A stretch of 64,000 nt of DNA from an uncultured Clostridia bacterium (GCA_947627425.1 CANQVZ010000002.1:1-64000); one strand, 5' to 3'. Shown: positions 33,267 to 42,406, counted from the first letter of the stretch. The notes: a model not told the origin generated them from the letters alone. Translations and numbers: made by a program.

Positions 33267-33986
33267 ATGAGGATGCAGCAAATGCTCAGCCTTGTCAGGC
33301 GGGCAGTGCAGGATTATGATATGATAGAGGACGGCGACAGAATAGCCGTAGGCATATCGGGCGGCAAGGATAGCTTGGCGCTTTTGTCCGTGCTCAAAGC
33401 CATGCAGAGGTTTTATCCCAAGCACTATGAGCTGGAGGCAATAACTGTCAATGTGGGCTTTGAGGGTATGGATTTTTCATCCGTTACGGCTTTTTGCAAT
33501 AAAATAGGCGTTAATTATCATATTATAGATACGGATATAGCTCCCATAGTTTTTGAAGCCAGAGAGGAAAAAAATCCCTGCGCTCTCTGCGCCAAGATGC
33601 GAAAGGGTGCGCTCAATACCCTTGCCGACGAGCTTAAGTGCAATAAAATGGCACTCGGACATAACAGGGACGATGTTATAGAGACCTTTCTAATGGCGCT
33701 TTTATACGAAGGCAGGATACACTGCTTCAGTCCGTGTACTTATCTCAGCAGGCGCAAGATCTCATCCATAAGACCTCTTATTTATGTTCCCGAAAGGGAT
33801 GTTATAGGCTTTGCAAAGAAAGAAGCTTTGCCCGTTGTAAAAAACAAATGCCCCGTAGACGGCAAAACTACAAGAGAGGATATAAAAAATATGATAAAGG
33901 AGCTTTCTCTCAAATATGATCACTTCGAGGAAAGAACCTTCAATGCCATAAAGCGTTCGGACATAGAGGGATGGAGGATTGACTGA
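33267..33986 (+). CDS. tRNA 2-thiocytidine synthetase TtcA-like
   Basis: An ATP-dependent PP-loop sulfurtransferase. VGISGGKDSLALLSVL is the PP-loop. PCALCAKMRKGAL holds the CxxC pair, and MALGHNRDDVIETFLM is the second signature. NKCPVDGKTTREDIK supplies a further Cys; together they fit the [4Fe-4S] binding of TtcA (s2C32 in tRNA). 239 residues from ATG 33267, which has GGAGG before it. The stop overlaps the recombinase start by one base. A tRNA-thiolation role is well supported; the exact position modified is inferred. Confidence 0.88.
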   Translation: MRMQQMLSLVRRAVQDYDMIEDGDRIAVGISGGKDSLALLSVLKAMQRFYPKHYELEAITVNVGFEGMDFSSVTAFCNKIGVNYHIIDTDIAPIVFEAREEKNPCALCAKMRKGALNTLADELKCNKMALGHNRDDVIETFLMALLYEGRIHCFSPCTYLSRRKISSIRPLIYVPERDVIGFAKKEALPVVKNKCPVDGKTTREDIKNMIKELSLKYDHFEERTFNAIKRSDIEGWRID

Positions 33987-35032
33987 TGTCGGGTTATCAC
34001 GATGAAGTAAAAAATAAGCTCACATTAAAGCTGAGAGATATGCTCAAAGAGCTTCCTATTTTTTGCAGGGAGTTTTTTCTTGCCCTTGCAAACAGCAGGG
34101 AGATACGCACGAGAGTTGCCTATAGCTATGATCTGAAGGTGTTTTTTAATTTCCTTGTGGAGGAAAATCCCAAATTTGAGGGCAAAAGTGTAAAGGAACT
34201 CACACTAGACGACCTTTCAAAGGTAACTGCCACGGATCTGAACGAATTTATGAGTTACACGGAATATTACATAAATTCCGACGGCGAGGAAAAGTCCAAC
34301 CACGAAAACGGTAAGCTAAGAAAGCTTGCGGCTGTTCGCGCTCTTTTCAAATATTTCTACAGAATGGAGAAAATATCAGCCAATCCCGCAGAGCTTGTCA
34401 TCACTCCCAAAATACACGAGAAGGAAATAATAAAGCTCGAACCCAATGAAACGGCAGAGCTTCTGGATGTTATAGAAAACGGCGAAAGGCTCACCGACGG
34501 CGAAAAAAAATTCCACGATATAACATCCAAAAGAGATCTTGCAATAGTATCTCTTTTGCTTGGAACGGGAATGAGAGTTTCGGAATGTGTGGGCATAGAT
34601 ATTGACAATATAGACTTTGATATAAACGGCGTTAAAATAACGCGCAAGGGCGGAAATGAAATGGTAGTCTATTTCGGCGAGGAGGTCGAAAAAGCCCTTA
34701 AGGACTATCTGGAGGAAAGAAACAAAAAGGATCCTAAGGAGGGCAGCGAAAAGGCGCTTTTTCTCTCTATACAGAATAAGAGGATAAGCGTGCGCTCCGT
34801 TGAAAAGCTCGTCAAAAAATATGCGGGGAAGGTCACGGTATTAAAAAAGATATCGCCGCATAAGCTCAGGAGCACATACGGTACAACGCTTTATAACGAA
34901 ACAGGCGATATATATCTTGTGGCGGATGTCCTCGGACATAAGGATGTAAACACAACAAGACGGCATTATGCCCAGATGCAGGATCAAAACAGGCGAAAGG
35001 CGGCAAGAGTTGTAAAACTCAGAGAGGATTGA
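33986..35032 (+). CDS. Tyrosine recombinase (XerC/XerD-like)
   Basis: A site-specific recombinase, 348 residues. The N-terminal core-binding SAM-like domain covers ~15-125. The catalytic domain has Arg in LLGTGMRVSECVG, Lys in KITRKGGNE, the HKLR pair in ISPHKLRSTYGTT, His in VLGHKDVNTTRRHY and the Tyr nucleophile in that HYA. All six positions are present. Longer than XerC/D (~300). It is translationally coupled to ttcA and lacks adjacent excisionase or phage genes, so it is more likely a resident recombinase than an integrase. Target site not seen. Confidence 0.88.
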   Translation: MSGYHDEVKNKLTLKLRDMLKELPIFCREFFLALANSREIRTRVAYSYDLKVFFNFLVEENPKFEGKSVKELTLDDLSKVTATDLNEFMSYTEYYINSDGEEKSNHENGKLRKLAAVRALFKYFYRMEKISANPAELVITPKIHEKEIIKLEPNETAELLDVIENGERLTDGEKKFHDITSKRDLAIVSLLLGTGMRVSECVGIDIDNIDFDINGVKITRKGGNEMVVYFGEEVEKALKDYLEERNKKDPKEGSEKALFLSIQNKRISVRSVEKLVKKYAGKVTVLKKISPHKLRSTYGTTLYNETGDIYLVADVLGHKDVNTTRRHYAQMQDQNRRKAARVVKLRED

Positions 35033-35080
35033 TGTATTATATTCACAAAACAGTCAATACTTCGTTATGAGGTGATTTTT

Positions 35081-35302
35081 GTGAAAAAAATAATTTATCT
35101 ATCCCTTTTAAGCGCAGCCATACTTGCCGAAAATAAAATATGGCTCAGTATTGCCGATCTCGGCATAGACAACAGCGGCAAGCCTGTCACAAATGCGGAA
35201 ATTAAAAGCATTGAAGCTGTGGATGTCTGTTTCAGGCTGGCTGACATAGCGGAAAACATAGAAAAGGGCATTAAAAATGCATATAGTGATATCAGGAGAT
35301 AA
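35081..35302 (+). CDS. Small protein of unknown function
   Basis: 73 residues from GTG 35081 (SD GAGGTGAT); the in-frame GTG 35072 lies in that SD. The N-terminus is hydrophobic (KKIIYLSLLSAAILAENKIW), and the remainder is helical and charged. Possibly membrane-associated. It ends two bases before the peptidase start, so it is co-translated with it. Not recognised. Confidence 0.6.
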   Translation: MKKIIYLSLLSAAILAENKIWLSIADLGIDNSGKPVTNAEIKSIEAVDVCFRLADIAENIEKGIKNAYSDIRR

Positions 35303-35304
35303 CA

Positions 35305-36555
35305 ATGGAAAGCAGCTTTTATACAAATAACAGAAACAAACTTTTTTCGGCAATAGAGGATAGCTCGGCAGTGATACTTTTAAGCGGAGCTGCGCCCGTC
35401 AAAGCGGGGGATGAATTCTATCCCTTTACGCCGTCGCGAAATTTCTATTACATGACAGGTTTAGATGATGAAAACATCATACTGCTAATGTGCAAAAAAG
35501 ACGACATTACTCAAACTACGCTTTTTATTGCCCGCCCCGATCCCATAGCCGCAAAGTGGACGGGAGAAACCGTTTCTGCCGACGATGCGGAAAAAATAAG
35601 CGGTATTTCGGATATAAAATACAGAGATGATTTTGAAAGCTCTCTGTCCTCCGTTATATTCAATAAAAGACTGAAAAATGTATATTTAGATCTTGAAAAC
35701 AGGGATATATCATGCTCGACACAGGCAATAAAGCTTTCAGAACGCATAAAGTCGGGCTATCCATATGTCAATATCCTGAATGTATATGACATAATTGCAG
35801 AGTTCAGAAAGATAAAAGAGCCTTGTGAGATATCGGAGATAGAAAAGGCTATTGAGATAACAAAAAAGGGAATTTATTCAATGATGAAGAATGCCAAAGC
35901 GGGTATGGCAGAATATGAGATAGAGGCATATTTTGACTTTGAATTAAAGAAAAACGGTGTTAAGGATTTTGCTTTCAAAACAATAGCCGCAAGCGGAAAA
36001 AACGCCGCCGTCCTTCATTATAGCTCCAATGACGGCATAACGGGTGAAAACGACCTTATTCTTTGCGATTTGGGCGCTCAATGGCATTATTACAACGGAG
36101 ATATTACAAGAACCTTTCCCGTAAACGGCAGATTTACGCCCAGACAGAAGGAAATTTACAACACGGTGCTTGAAGGTCAGAAGAAGGTCATTTCCGCCAT
36201 AAGACCGGGCATTGAATTCCGCTCGCTCAATACCATACTCATAGATTATTATGAAAAAGCTCTTAAAGAGCTTGGACTTATAAAGGATAAGTCGGAGGTC
36301 GGAAAATATTATTATCACGGCGTGAGCCATAGTCTCGGACTTGAAACCCATGACGCGGGCAGACACAATGAGGGCTTGCTTGAAGCAGGCATGGTGTTTA
36401 CGGTGGAACCCGGACTTTATATAGAAGAAGAGGGAATAGGCATAAGAATAGAGGACAATGTGCTTGTGACGGATGACGGATGCAGAGTACTCTCCGACGA
36501 TATAATAAAAGAAGCCGATGATATCGAAAACTTTATGGCAGGTAAACTTAAATGA
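35305..36555 (+). CDS. pepP: Xaa-Pro aminopeptidase
   Basis: A metallopeptidase removing the N-terminal residue before proline. The N-terminal domain (1-~165) is AMP_N-like, with FYPFTPSRNFYYMTGL. The pita-bread domain holds the dinuclear metal ligands: Asp in CDLGAQW, Asp in YNGDITRTFPVNG, His in GVSHSLGLETHDAGR, Glu in TVEPGLYI and Glu in GIRIEDNVLVT. 416 residues, normal. It overlaps the next gene by four bases. Confidence 0.93.
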   Translation: MESSFYTNNRNKLFSAIEDSSAVILLSGAAPVKAGDEFYPFTPSRNFYYMTGLDDENIILLMCKKDDITQTTLFIARPDPIAAKWTGETVSADDAEKISGISDIKYRDDFESSLSSVIFNKRLKNVYLDLENRDISCSTQAIKLSERIKSGYPYVNILNVYDIIAEFRKIKEPCEISEIEKAIEITKKGIYSMMKNAKAGMAEYEIEAYFDFELKKNGVKDFAFKTIAASGKNAAVLHYSSNDGITGENDLILCDLGAQWHYYNGDITRTFPVNGRFTPRQKEIYNTVLEGQKKVISAIRPGIEFRSLNTILIDYYEKALKELGLIKDKSEVGKYYYHGVSHSLGLETHDAGRHNEGLLEAGMVFTVEPGLYIEEEGIGIRIEDNVLVTDDGCRVLSDDIIKEADDIENFMAGKLK

Positions 36556-37241
36556 TAAAAAGTGAGACAGAGCTTTATGCTCCGATTCAAAAATTTTTTG
36601 AGGGCTTGGGCTTTAAGGTGGACGCTGAGGTCAGAGACTGCGACGTTGTGGCGACGAAGGATGATATAACTGTCATATGCGAGTTGAAAAGGGGCTTTAC
36701 GATAGAGCTTATATATCAGCTTGTGAATCGCAAAAAAATGACGCCTTATGTGTATGCCGTTATTCCGAGACCCAAAAATATGCGCTCAGCAGCATTCCGC
36801 AAAAAATTGGATATTTTAAGGGCGCTTGACTGCGGGCTTATAGTAGTGCTCAATTCCACCAAGAGAGCGGATATTGTACTTGAACCGCGAGGAGAGGACA
36901 CAAGCGCAAAGAGGTCAAGACGAAAGGGCATAGAAAAAGAGGTGTCCGCCAGAAAAATGTCACTTAATCTCGGCGGACAGTCAAGGAGAAAAATAGTAAC
37001 GGCGCATAAGGAAAGCCTTATCGCGGCTTTGTGCTACATAGAGAAATACGGCAGCATAAATATGAGAGAATGCAGGGATAACATAAAAGAGGTTTTGAGC
37101 AGAAATCACTACAATTATTTTGTGCGTATTAAAAGGGGAGTATATACCGCCCGAAGGGAAGGTATGAAAACACTTGATATCAAGGACTACGCGGATATAG
37201 TAGAGTTCTACAGAAAGGAGCCTGAGCTTTGTTTAAAATAG
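36552..37241 (+). CDS. PD-(D/E)XK nuclease-like protein (DUF2161 family)
   Basis: 229 residues. The N-terminal ~90 match a restriction-endonuclease-like fold: RDCDVVATKDDITVICELKRGF gives the D ... ExK metal/catalytic pattern (Asp about 31, Glu 43, Lys 45). A basic linker (EDTSAKRSRRKGIEKEVSARK) and a C-terminal winged-helix-like part (SLIAALCYIEKYGSINMRECRDN) follow. This matches DUF2161, whose function is unknown. Coupled to pepP upstream (ATGA) and overlapping the peptidase gene downstream by 13 bases. Confidence 0.75.
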   Translation: MIKSETELYAPIQKFFEGLGFKVDAEVRDCDVVATKDDITVICELKRGFTIELIYQLVNRKKMTPYVYAVIPRPKNMRSAAFRKKLDILRALDCGLIVVLNSTKRADIVLEPRGEDTSAKRSRRKGIEKEVSARKMSLNLGGQSRRKIVTAHKESLIAALCYIEKYGSINMRECRDNIKEVLSRNHYNYFVRIKRGVYTARREGMKTLDIKDYADIVEFYRKEPELCLK

Positions 37242-38104
37242 GCAGGAATGATAAATGCTGGTGCGGCTGCGGTAAAAAATACAAGCAGTGCCACGAAAGA
37301 AGCGACGAGGAAAATCTTAAGGAATATGTCGAAAAGGGTTATCCCATACCCGACAGACATCTTATATTATCGCCCGAACAGATACAGGGCATAAAAGAGA
37401 GCGCAAAGGTGTCCATAGCCATTATGGACGCGCTTGACAAATTTATAAAAGAAGGAGTATCCACAGAGGCAATAGACAGGCTTGTGTACGAAATGACGGA
37501 GGATGCGGGAGGAATATGCGCAGACTATAAGTATGAGGACTTCCCAAAGCATTGCTGTACCTCCATAAACAATGTCGTATGCCACGGCATACCATCGGAG
37601 CGAGAAATACTCAAAAACGGAGATATTGTAAATGTGGATATAACGACCATACTTAACGGCTATTATTCGGATATGAGCCGAATGTATATGATAGGCCAGG
37701 TCCCCGACAATGCAAAAAAGCTTGTGGAAGTCACAAAAAAATGTATGCTATCGGGAATAGATGCCATAAAGCCCTACAGACCCGTTTCGGACATAGGCAA
37801 TGTAATAAATGACATTGCGGATGAAAACGGCTACGGCGTTGTGAGAGCGCTCTGCGGACACGGCGTTGGACTGAAATTTCATGAGGATCCCGTTGTAAAT
37901 CATTACAGGACTGACAGAAAAACAATGATAATGGTGCCGGGCATGGTGTTCACGGTTGAACCCATGATAAACGAGGGTACATGGGACTGTAAGGTGTCAT
38001 CCGAGGACGGCTGGACGGTAACCACGGCGGACGGAAGCCTTTCGGCACAGTGGGAGCATACAGTGCTTGTTACAGAAAGCGGATATGAAATACTCACGCT
38101 ATGA
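37229..38104 (+). CDS. map: Methionine aminopeptidase with N-terminal SEC-C zinc motif
   Basis: Removes initiator Met. Residues 1-22 hold the SEC-C type motif, KCWCGCGKKYKQCH. The type I MetAP domain follows: CTSINNVVCHGIPS (His), VNVDITTILNGYYSDMSRMY (metal Asp pair), CGHGVGLKFHEDP (His), FTVEPMIN (Glu) and QWEHTVLVT (Glu). 291 residues, as in clostridial SEC-C MetAPs. Start TTG 37229 with AAAGGAG eight bases upstream is needed to include the complete zinc motif. Confidence 0.93.
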   Translation: MFKIGRNDKCWCGCGKKYKQCHERSDEENLKEYVEKGYPIPDRHLILSPEQIQGIKESAKVSIAIMDALDKFIKEGVSTEAIDRLVYEMTEDAGGICADYKYEDFPKHCCTSINNVVCHGIPSEREILKNGDIVNVDITTILNGYYSDMSRMYMIGQVPDNAKKLVEVTKKCMLSGIDAIKPYRPVSDIGNVINDIADENGYGVVRALCGHGVGLKFHEDPVVNHYRTDRKTMIMVPGMVFTVEPMINEGTWDCKVSSEDGWTVTTADGSLSAQWEHTVLVTESGYEILTL

Positions 38105-38118
38105 TAAAGGAGAAGGCA

Positions 38119-38913
38119 ATGCTTAACATATGGATAAACAAGCCTCTTGGCGATAATGAGGCATATAACGACGGTCAGAATATAAATAAACCCGAGCTTG
38201 AAGAATTTGTTATAAACAACGGTAAAAAGCATAGCTGTGTGCTCATACTCCCCGGAGGAGGTTATGACCACCTTGCCAATCATGAAGGAGCAAATGTGGC
38301 AAAAAAGCTAAATGAAAAGGGCATAAGCGCCTTTGTGCTCTATTACAGAGTTGCACCCTATGCGCATCCCGTTCAGCTTTGGGACAGCAAAAGAGCTATG
38401 CGGTACATAAGATATAATGCCGATAAATACAATATATATGCCGACAAAATAGGCATAATGGGCTTCAGTGCAGGCGCTCATCTGGCAGGGCTTACGGCTG
38501 AATTTTATGACAAGTACGACCATGAGGCAACGGATGATATTGACGCCGTGTCTGCAAAGCCCGATGCTCTTTGTCTTTGTTATCCCGTTGTAAGCCTCAC
38601 AAAGCCCATATCTCATTTCCGTTCGGGCGATAACCTTTGCAGAGGCAGCGAGGACATTAAAATTGATTTTTCGCTTGAAAATTCAGTCAGAGAGGATATG
38701 CCTCCGACATTCATATGGCATACGGTAGGCGATAAGAGCGTCGATTGCCGAAATTCACTTGAAATGGCATCTGCGCTGAAGGAAAAGAACTGTGTATTTG
38801 AACTGCACATTTTTCCCGACGGAAAGCATGGTTCAGACCTTGCCGAGGGCATAAAGGGAACGGAACAGTGGTTCTCTCTCTATTGCAATTGGCTTGAAAG
38901 AATAGGCTTTTAA
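38119..38913 (+). CDS. Alpha/beta hydrolase (acetyl-esterase-like)
   Basis: A serine hydrolase of the BD-FAE/acetyl-xylan-esterase-like type. VLILPGGGYDHLANHEGANVAKKL gives the GGGY oxyanion region. GIMGFSAGAHLAGLTA holds the nucleophile Ser (GFSAG). The His in FPDGKHGSDLAE and an upstream Asp near WHTVGDKSVD complete a triad. 264 residues from ATG 38119, which has AAAGGAG six bases upstream; ATG 38101 overlaps the previous stop. Cytosolic, so probably acts on imported acetylated sugars (inferred). Confidence 0.85.
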   Translation: MLNIWINKPLGDNEAYNDGQNINKPELEEFVINNGKKHSCVLILPGGGYDHLANHEGANVAKKLNEKGISAFVLYYRVAPYAHPVQLWDSKRAMRYIRYNADKYNIYADKIGIMGFSAGAHLAGLTAEFYDKYDHEATDDIDAVSAKPDALCLCYPVVSLTKPISHFRSGDNLCRGSEDIKIDFSLENSVREDMPPTFIWHTVGDKSVDCRNSLEMASALKEKNCVFELHIFPDGKHGSDLAEGIKGTEQWFSLYCNWLERIGF

Positions 38914-38964
38914 ATGTTTTAGTACATTCTTTGCCCCGCATATATATTTTTTAGGGGTGATAAT

Positions 38965-39234
38965 ATGAGTGTTGTCAACACATCAAGACTTATAGACAAG
39001 GAAGTCATAAATGTGCGCGACGGCAGCAGGCTCGGCACGGTGTGTGATGTGAGCGTCGACTGCTGCGACGGAAAGATAAAGCATATCATTGTACCTGCCA
39101 TAAAAGGTATTTTCTCTTTCTTCGGTAAAAAGAAAGAATATTGCATAGACTGGTGCAATGTTGTAAAAATAGGCTCGGATATAGTTCTGGTGGATACCGA
39201 CAACGAAAAATGTCTCAGAATTTGTGAGGAATAA
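38965..39234 (+). CDS. PRC-barrel protein, YlmC/YmxH sporulation family
   Basis: 89 residues forming one PRC-barrel: SRLIDKEVINVRDGSRLGTVCDVSVDCCDGKIKHIIVPA, then CIDWCNVVKIGSDIVLVD. This family is linked to sporulation in Firmicutes (YmxH lies under sporulation sigma control in Bacillus); the molecular role is unknown. AGGGGTGAT before the ATG. It is three bases upstream of the methyltransferase reading frame. Confidence 0.85.
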   Translation: MSVVNTSRLIDKEVINVRDGSRLGTVCDVSVDCCDGKIKHIIVPAIKGIFSFFGKKKEYCIDWCNVVKIGSDIVLVDTDNEKCLRICEE

Positions 39235-39237
39235 TAA

Positions 39238-39411
39238 ATGCTTGACATTACAGAGATAAAAAATCAGCTTGAGGGCTTGATAGATAAAAATTCAATAGAA
39301 AGTATAACCATAAGCAGTCCTATCAAAAAAAGCGAAGCTGTAACCAAAATAAAGGTTTATTATGCTCAAGGACGGACTTTGCTATCAGTTTTCGGAATAC
39401 ACAAAGGATAA
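39238..39411 (+). pseudogene. N-terminal part of the methyltransferase in a shifted frame
   Basis: 57 codons from ATG 39238 (GAGGA seven bases upstream) to TAA 39411: MLDITEIKNQLEGLIDKN, then SITISSPIKKSEAVTKIKVYY. This looks like the missing N-terminal region of the following methyltransferase, whose frame is one base off. Joining the frames between 39353 and 39361 gives KVYY-MLKDGLCYQFSEY, a smooth continuation. The tail after residue ~42 (AQGRTLLSVF) is out-of-frame translation. Confidence 0.6.
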
Positions 39412-40396
39412 GGTGCTTCACGAAAATATATCTCCCGATGATGTATTCGCCGTTGTTCTGGACAAAATGCAGTTCAACTTTAAGCAGTGCGACATTAAAG
39501 CCGATAAGCTGTGTACCGTGCTTATGAATAAAAAAAGACAGTTTACCCTTACGGGCGTAAAGGATAATATAAATTTTTCGCACTCCGTAAGAAAGCACAA
39601 CAAACAGAAAAATTATATCATACCCGAGGGCGAATACACAGACTGGCTTTATAAGCTAGGTCTTATGGATAAAAGGGGCATTGTGCCTGCCCACAGACAA
39701 AAGAAATTCAGACAGATAAATAAATTCCTTGAAATGCTAAAGGATGTTGAAAAACATATCCCCGAAAATTCCGTCATTATAGACATGGGCTGCGGCAAAA
39801 GCTATCTTACATTTGCTATGTACCACTATTTCAATATTATAAATGACAAAAATATTGAAATACGGGGTTATGATCTAAAAAAAGATGTTGTGGAGTATTG
39901 TAATTCGCTTGCGGACAAATTTGGCTTCAAAAGCCTTAAATTTTACTGTGAGGATATTGCGGACATTGAGAACATGGATGACAAAATATCCATGATAATA
40001 ACTCTCCATGCCTGCGATACCGCAACCGACTATGCTATATATCACGGTATACGCTGGGGCTGCAAGGTAATGATGAATGTTCCCTGCTGTCAGCATGAGC
40101 TTTTTTCTCAGATAAAAAATGACAAAATGGATATTATGCTGGAGCACGGCATAATTAAAGAGCGCTTTTCGGCTCTCATGACTGACGCAATAAGGGCAAG
40201 ACTTATTGAGCTTATGGGATATGATGTACAGGTAATGGAATTTATAGACATGGAGCATACGCCCAAAAATATAATGATAAGGTCGGTTAAGACCGACAAA
40301 AAGCCCGACGGACATAAAAAAGCCGAGCTTGAGGCTCTTATTGAGGAATATAATTTAAAGCCTACATTATATAGACTTTTATACGAAAATAAATAA
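39362..40396 (+). CDS. SAM-dependent methyltransferase (apparently 5'-frameshifted)
   Basis: 344 residues from the first usable ATG. SAM fold: VIIDMGCGKSYLTFAMYHYF (glycine loop), IRGYDLKKDVVEYC, FYCEDIADIE, and MIITLHACDTATDYAIYHG, followed by the conserved NVPCCQHEL pattern of this family, thought to act on RNA or related substrates. The N-terminal domain is incomplete from this ATG; the remainder lies in the frame starting at 39238. The frame is open upstream only to 39353 (stop TAA 39350-39352). A weak AAAGG precedes ATG 39362, so a shorter product is possible. Confidence 0.8.
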   Translation: MLKDGLCYQFSEYTKDKVLHENISPDDVFAVVLDKMQFNFKQCDIKADKLCTVLMNKKRQFTLTGVKDNINFSHSVRKHNKQKNYIIPEGEYTDWLYKLGLMDKRGIVPAHRQKKFRQINKFLEMLKDVEKHIPENSVIIDMGCGKSYLTFAMYHYFNIINDKNIEIRGYDLKKDVVEYCNSLADKFGFKSLKFYCEDIADIENMDDKISMIITLHACDTATDYAIYHGIRWGCKVMMNVPCCQHELFSQIKNDKMDIMLEHGIIKERFSALMTDAIRARLIELMGYDVQVMEFIDMEHTPKNIMIRSVKTDKKPDGHKKAELEALIEEYNLKPTLYRLLYENK

Positions 40397-40434
40397 AAAA
40401 GACAGAACATTGTGCTCTGCCTTTTTTATTGCTC
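40397..40434. terminator. Terminator-like hairpin between the methyltransferase gene and ligA
   Basis: A-rich left arm with GACAGAAC and right arm with GCTCTGCC plus TTTTTT. The stem of about 12 bp has two mismatches. It is placed between converging stops and may serve both strands. Confidence 0.6.
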
Positions 40435-42372
40435 TCCTATCATTTCAAGGAAGTCCTCTTCGCTTATTATCGGTATTCCAAGCTCTTTGGCTTTTTTGTT
40501 CTTTGAGGATGTGGAATTAATATTGTTGTTTACAAGGTAAGTCGTTTTTGCGCTCACGCTTCCCGTCACCTTTCCGCCCAGATCCTCGATTTTTGACTGC
40601 ATTTCCTTCCTGTTTTTAAAAATATGCACATCTCCCGTTATTACAAATGTTTTTCCTTCAAGCAGTGTATTTACTTCGTCCTCGTCGCTTTGTGCAATGC
40701 GTATATACTTGAGAGCCTCGTCCAGAAGCCTGTTGTTTTGCTCTGAATCAAAATATTTGATTATGCTGTGAGCTATGACCTCGCCAAAGCCGTCTACGGC
40801 TATAAGCTCGTCAAATTCAGCCTTTCTTATTTCTTCAAGTGAATTTCTGTATTTTTTGCACAGAAGCTTGGCATTGCTTAGGCCGACATTGTTTATTCCC
40901 AGAGCAAATATAAAGTTGGGCAGGGCTATATCACGGCTTTTATCTATGGCATTCATAAGATTGGTATAGGATTTTTCGCCAAAGCCGTCCATGGCAATAA
41001 TTTCGTCTTTGTATCTTTCGAGCTTGAAAAGGTCTGTATAATTATCCAGAAATCCCTTATCTATAAATTTTTCAATGGTTGCCTCAGAGAGACCTTCTAT
41101 GTTCATGGCGTCTCTTGATACAAAGTGTTCAAGAGAGCATACTCTTTGCGCTCTGCAATTTGGATTTGTGCATTTAAGAGCTTTTCCGTCTCTTAAGCCT
41201 ATTATTTCGGTTTCCTCTCTGCATACGGGACATACGGAAGGAATTTCAAGGTCATTACTTTTAGTAAGATTTTCGGCTACCTGCGGTATTATCATATTTG
41301 CCTTATACACCGTTATTTTATCGCCTATGCCGAGTTTAAGTCCTTCAATTATGCTGAGGTTGTGAAGGGAGGCTCTTTCCACTGTCGTTCCCTCAAGCTC
41401 CACAGGCTCAAATATTGCTATGGGATTTATAAGTCCCGTTCTGGATGTACTCCATTCCACAGCCAGAAGCCTTGTCTCGGCAAGCTCGTCCGCCCATTTG
41501 AAGGCAATAGAATCCCTGGGGAATTTTGCTGTTTCACCCAACGAAAGAGAATATTCCATACTGCTGAATGTAAGCACAAGTCCATCGGTGGCAAAGGGAT
41601 TTTCGGGTATTTCCGCCTCGAAGCTCTTTACCGCATCCTCTATGTTGTCCTTATCCACTATTTTTCGCTTTACGCACTCAAAGCCCATCTTTTTAAGCCA
41701 TTCAAATCTGCTGTTCTTGTCGTCGCCAAAGTCGATATTCTCCGCGCTTACAAGAGCAAAGGCTATAAAACAGACATTTCTTTCGGCAGCTATTTCTGAA
41801 TTGAGCTGTCTGACAGTTCCGCTGCAAAGATTTCTGGGATTTTTATACTTGTCATCTGCATCCAGCTTTTCATTTATTATGTTGAAATCCTTAAATGAAA
41901 TGACTGCCTCGCCCCTGAGCACAAGCTCGCCTTCAAAGCTTATTTTAAGCGGTATATTTTTAAAAAATCTGGCATTATGTGTGATATCCTCGCCTATTTC
42001 GCCGTTGCCTCTTGTGACCGCCCGATAAAGCCTTCCGTCCCGATAGGTCAAAACCACAGTAAGACCGTCCATTTTGTAGGAAAGAATACCCTTGTGGTCG
42101 CCCAAAAAGCCTTTGAGCGCTTCAACGCTCTTTGTTTTGTCAAGCGAGAGCATACGGCTTTCGTGCCTTACCTTTTTTAGTGAACTGAGTACAACGTGAC
42201 CTACCTTCTGCGTAGGGCTTGAGGAAAGCACAACGCCGCTTTCTTTTTCCAGCGCACATAGCTCGTCATAGAGCCTGTCGTACTCAAAATCGCTCATTAT
42301 CTCTCTGTCCTCTTGATAATAAGCTTTTGAGGCGTTATTAAGTATTTCAATAAGTTCCTGCATTCTTTCCAT
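40426..42372 (-). CDS. ligA: NAD-dependent DNA ligase
   Basis: Seals nicks using NAD. The Ia domain is N-terminal (MSDFEYDRLYDEL). The adenylation motif is KMDG with Lys100; RGNGEIGEDITHNA follows. The zinc finger uses CPVC ... CTNPNC. Helix-hairpin-helix repeats come next (MNIEGLSEATIEKFIDKGF, IIAMDGFGEKSYTNL, LGINNVGLSNAKLL), then a C-terminal BRCT (LEGKTFVITGDVHIFKNRKEM). 648 residues, near normal (~665). Some OB-fold residues deviate (KANMIIPQV for KAGDVIPQV). Its own promoter lies just upstream. Confidence 0.95.
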   Translation of the reverse strand: MERMQELIEILNNASKAYYQEDREIMSDFEYDRLYDELCALEKESGVVLSSSPTQKVGHVVLSSLKKVRHESRMLSLDKTKSVEALKGFLGDHKGILSYKMDGLTVVLTYRDGRLYRAVTRGNGEIGEDITHNARFFKNIPLKISFEGELVLRGEAVISFKDFNIINEKLDADDKYKNPRNLCSGTVRQLNSEIAAERNVCFIAFALVSAENIDFGDDKNSRFEWLKKMGFECVKRKIVDKDNIEDAVKSFEAEIPENPFATDGLVLTFSSMEYSLSLGETAKFPRDSIAFKWADELAETRLLAVEWSTSRTGLINPIAIFEPVELEGTTVERASLHNLSIIEGLKLGIGDKITVYKANMIIPQVAENLTKSNDLEIPSVCPVCREETEIIGLRDGKALKCTNPNCRAQRVCSLEHFVSRDAMNIEGLSEATIEKFIDKGFLDNYTDLFKLERYKDEIIAMDGFGEKSYTNLMNAIDKSRDIALPNFIFALGINNVGLSNAKLLCKKYRNSLEEIRKAEFDELIAVDGFGEVIAHSIIKYFDSEQNNRLLDEALKYIRIAQSDEDEVNTLLEGKTFVITGDVHIFKNRKEMQSKIEDLGGKVTGSVSAKTTYLVNNNINSTSSKNKKAKELGIPIISEEDFLEMIGEQ

Positions 42373-42406
42373 AGCTATTCTCCTTGAGTTTTATTGCGTT
42401 TATATT

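Noticed and set aside
41420-42028. 202-codon plus-strand frame
   Set aside because: Antisense of ligA, which has all ligase motifs.
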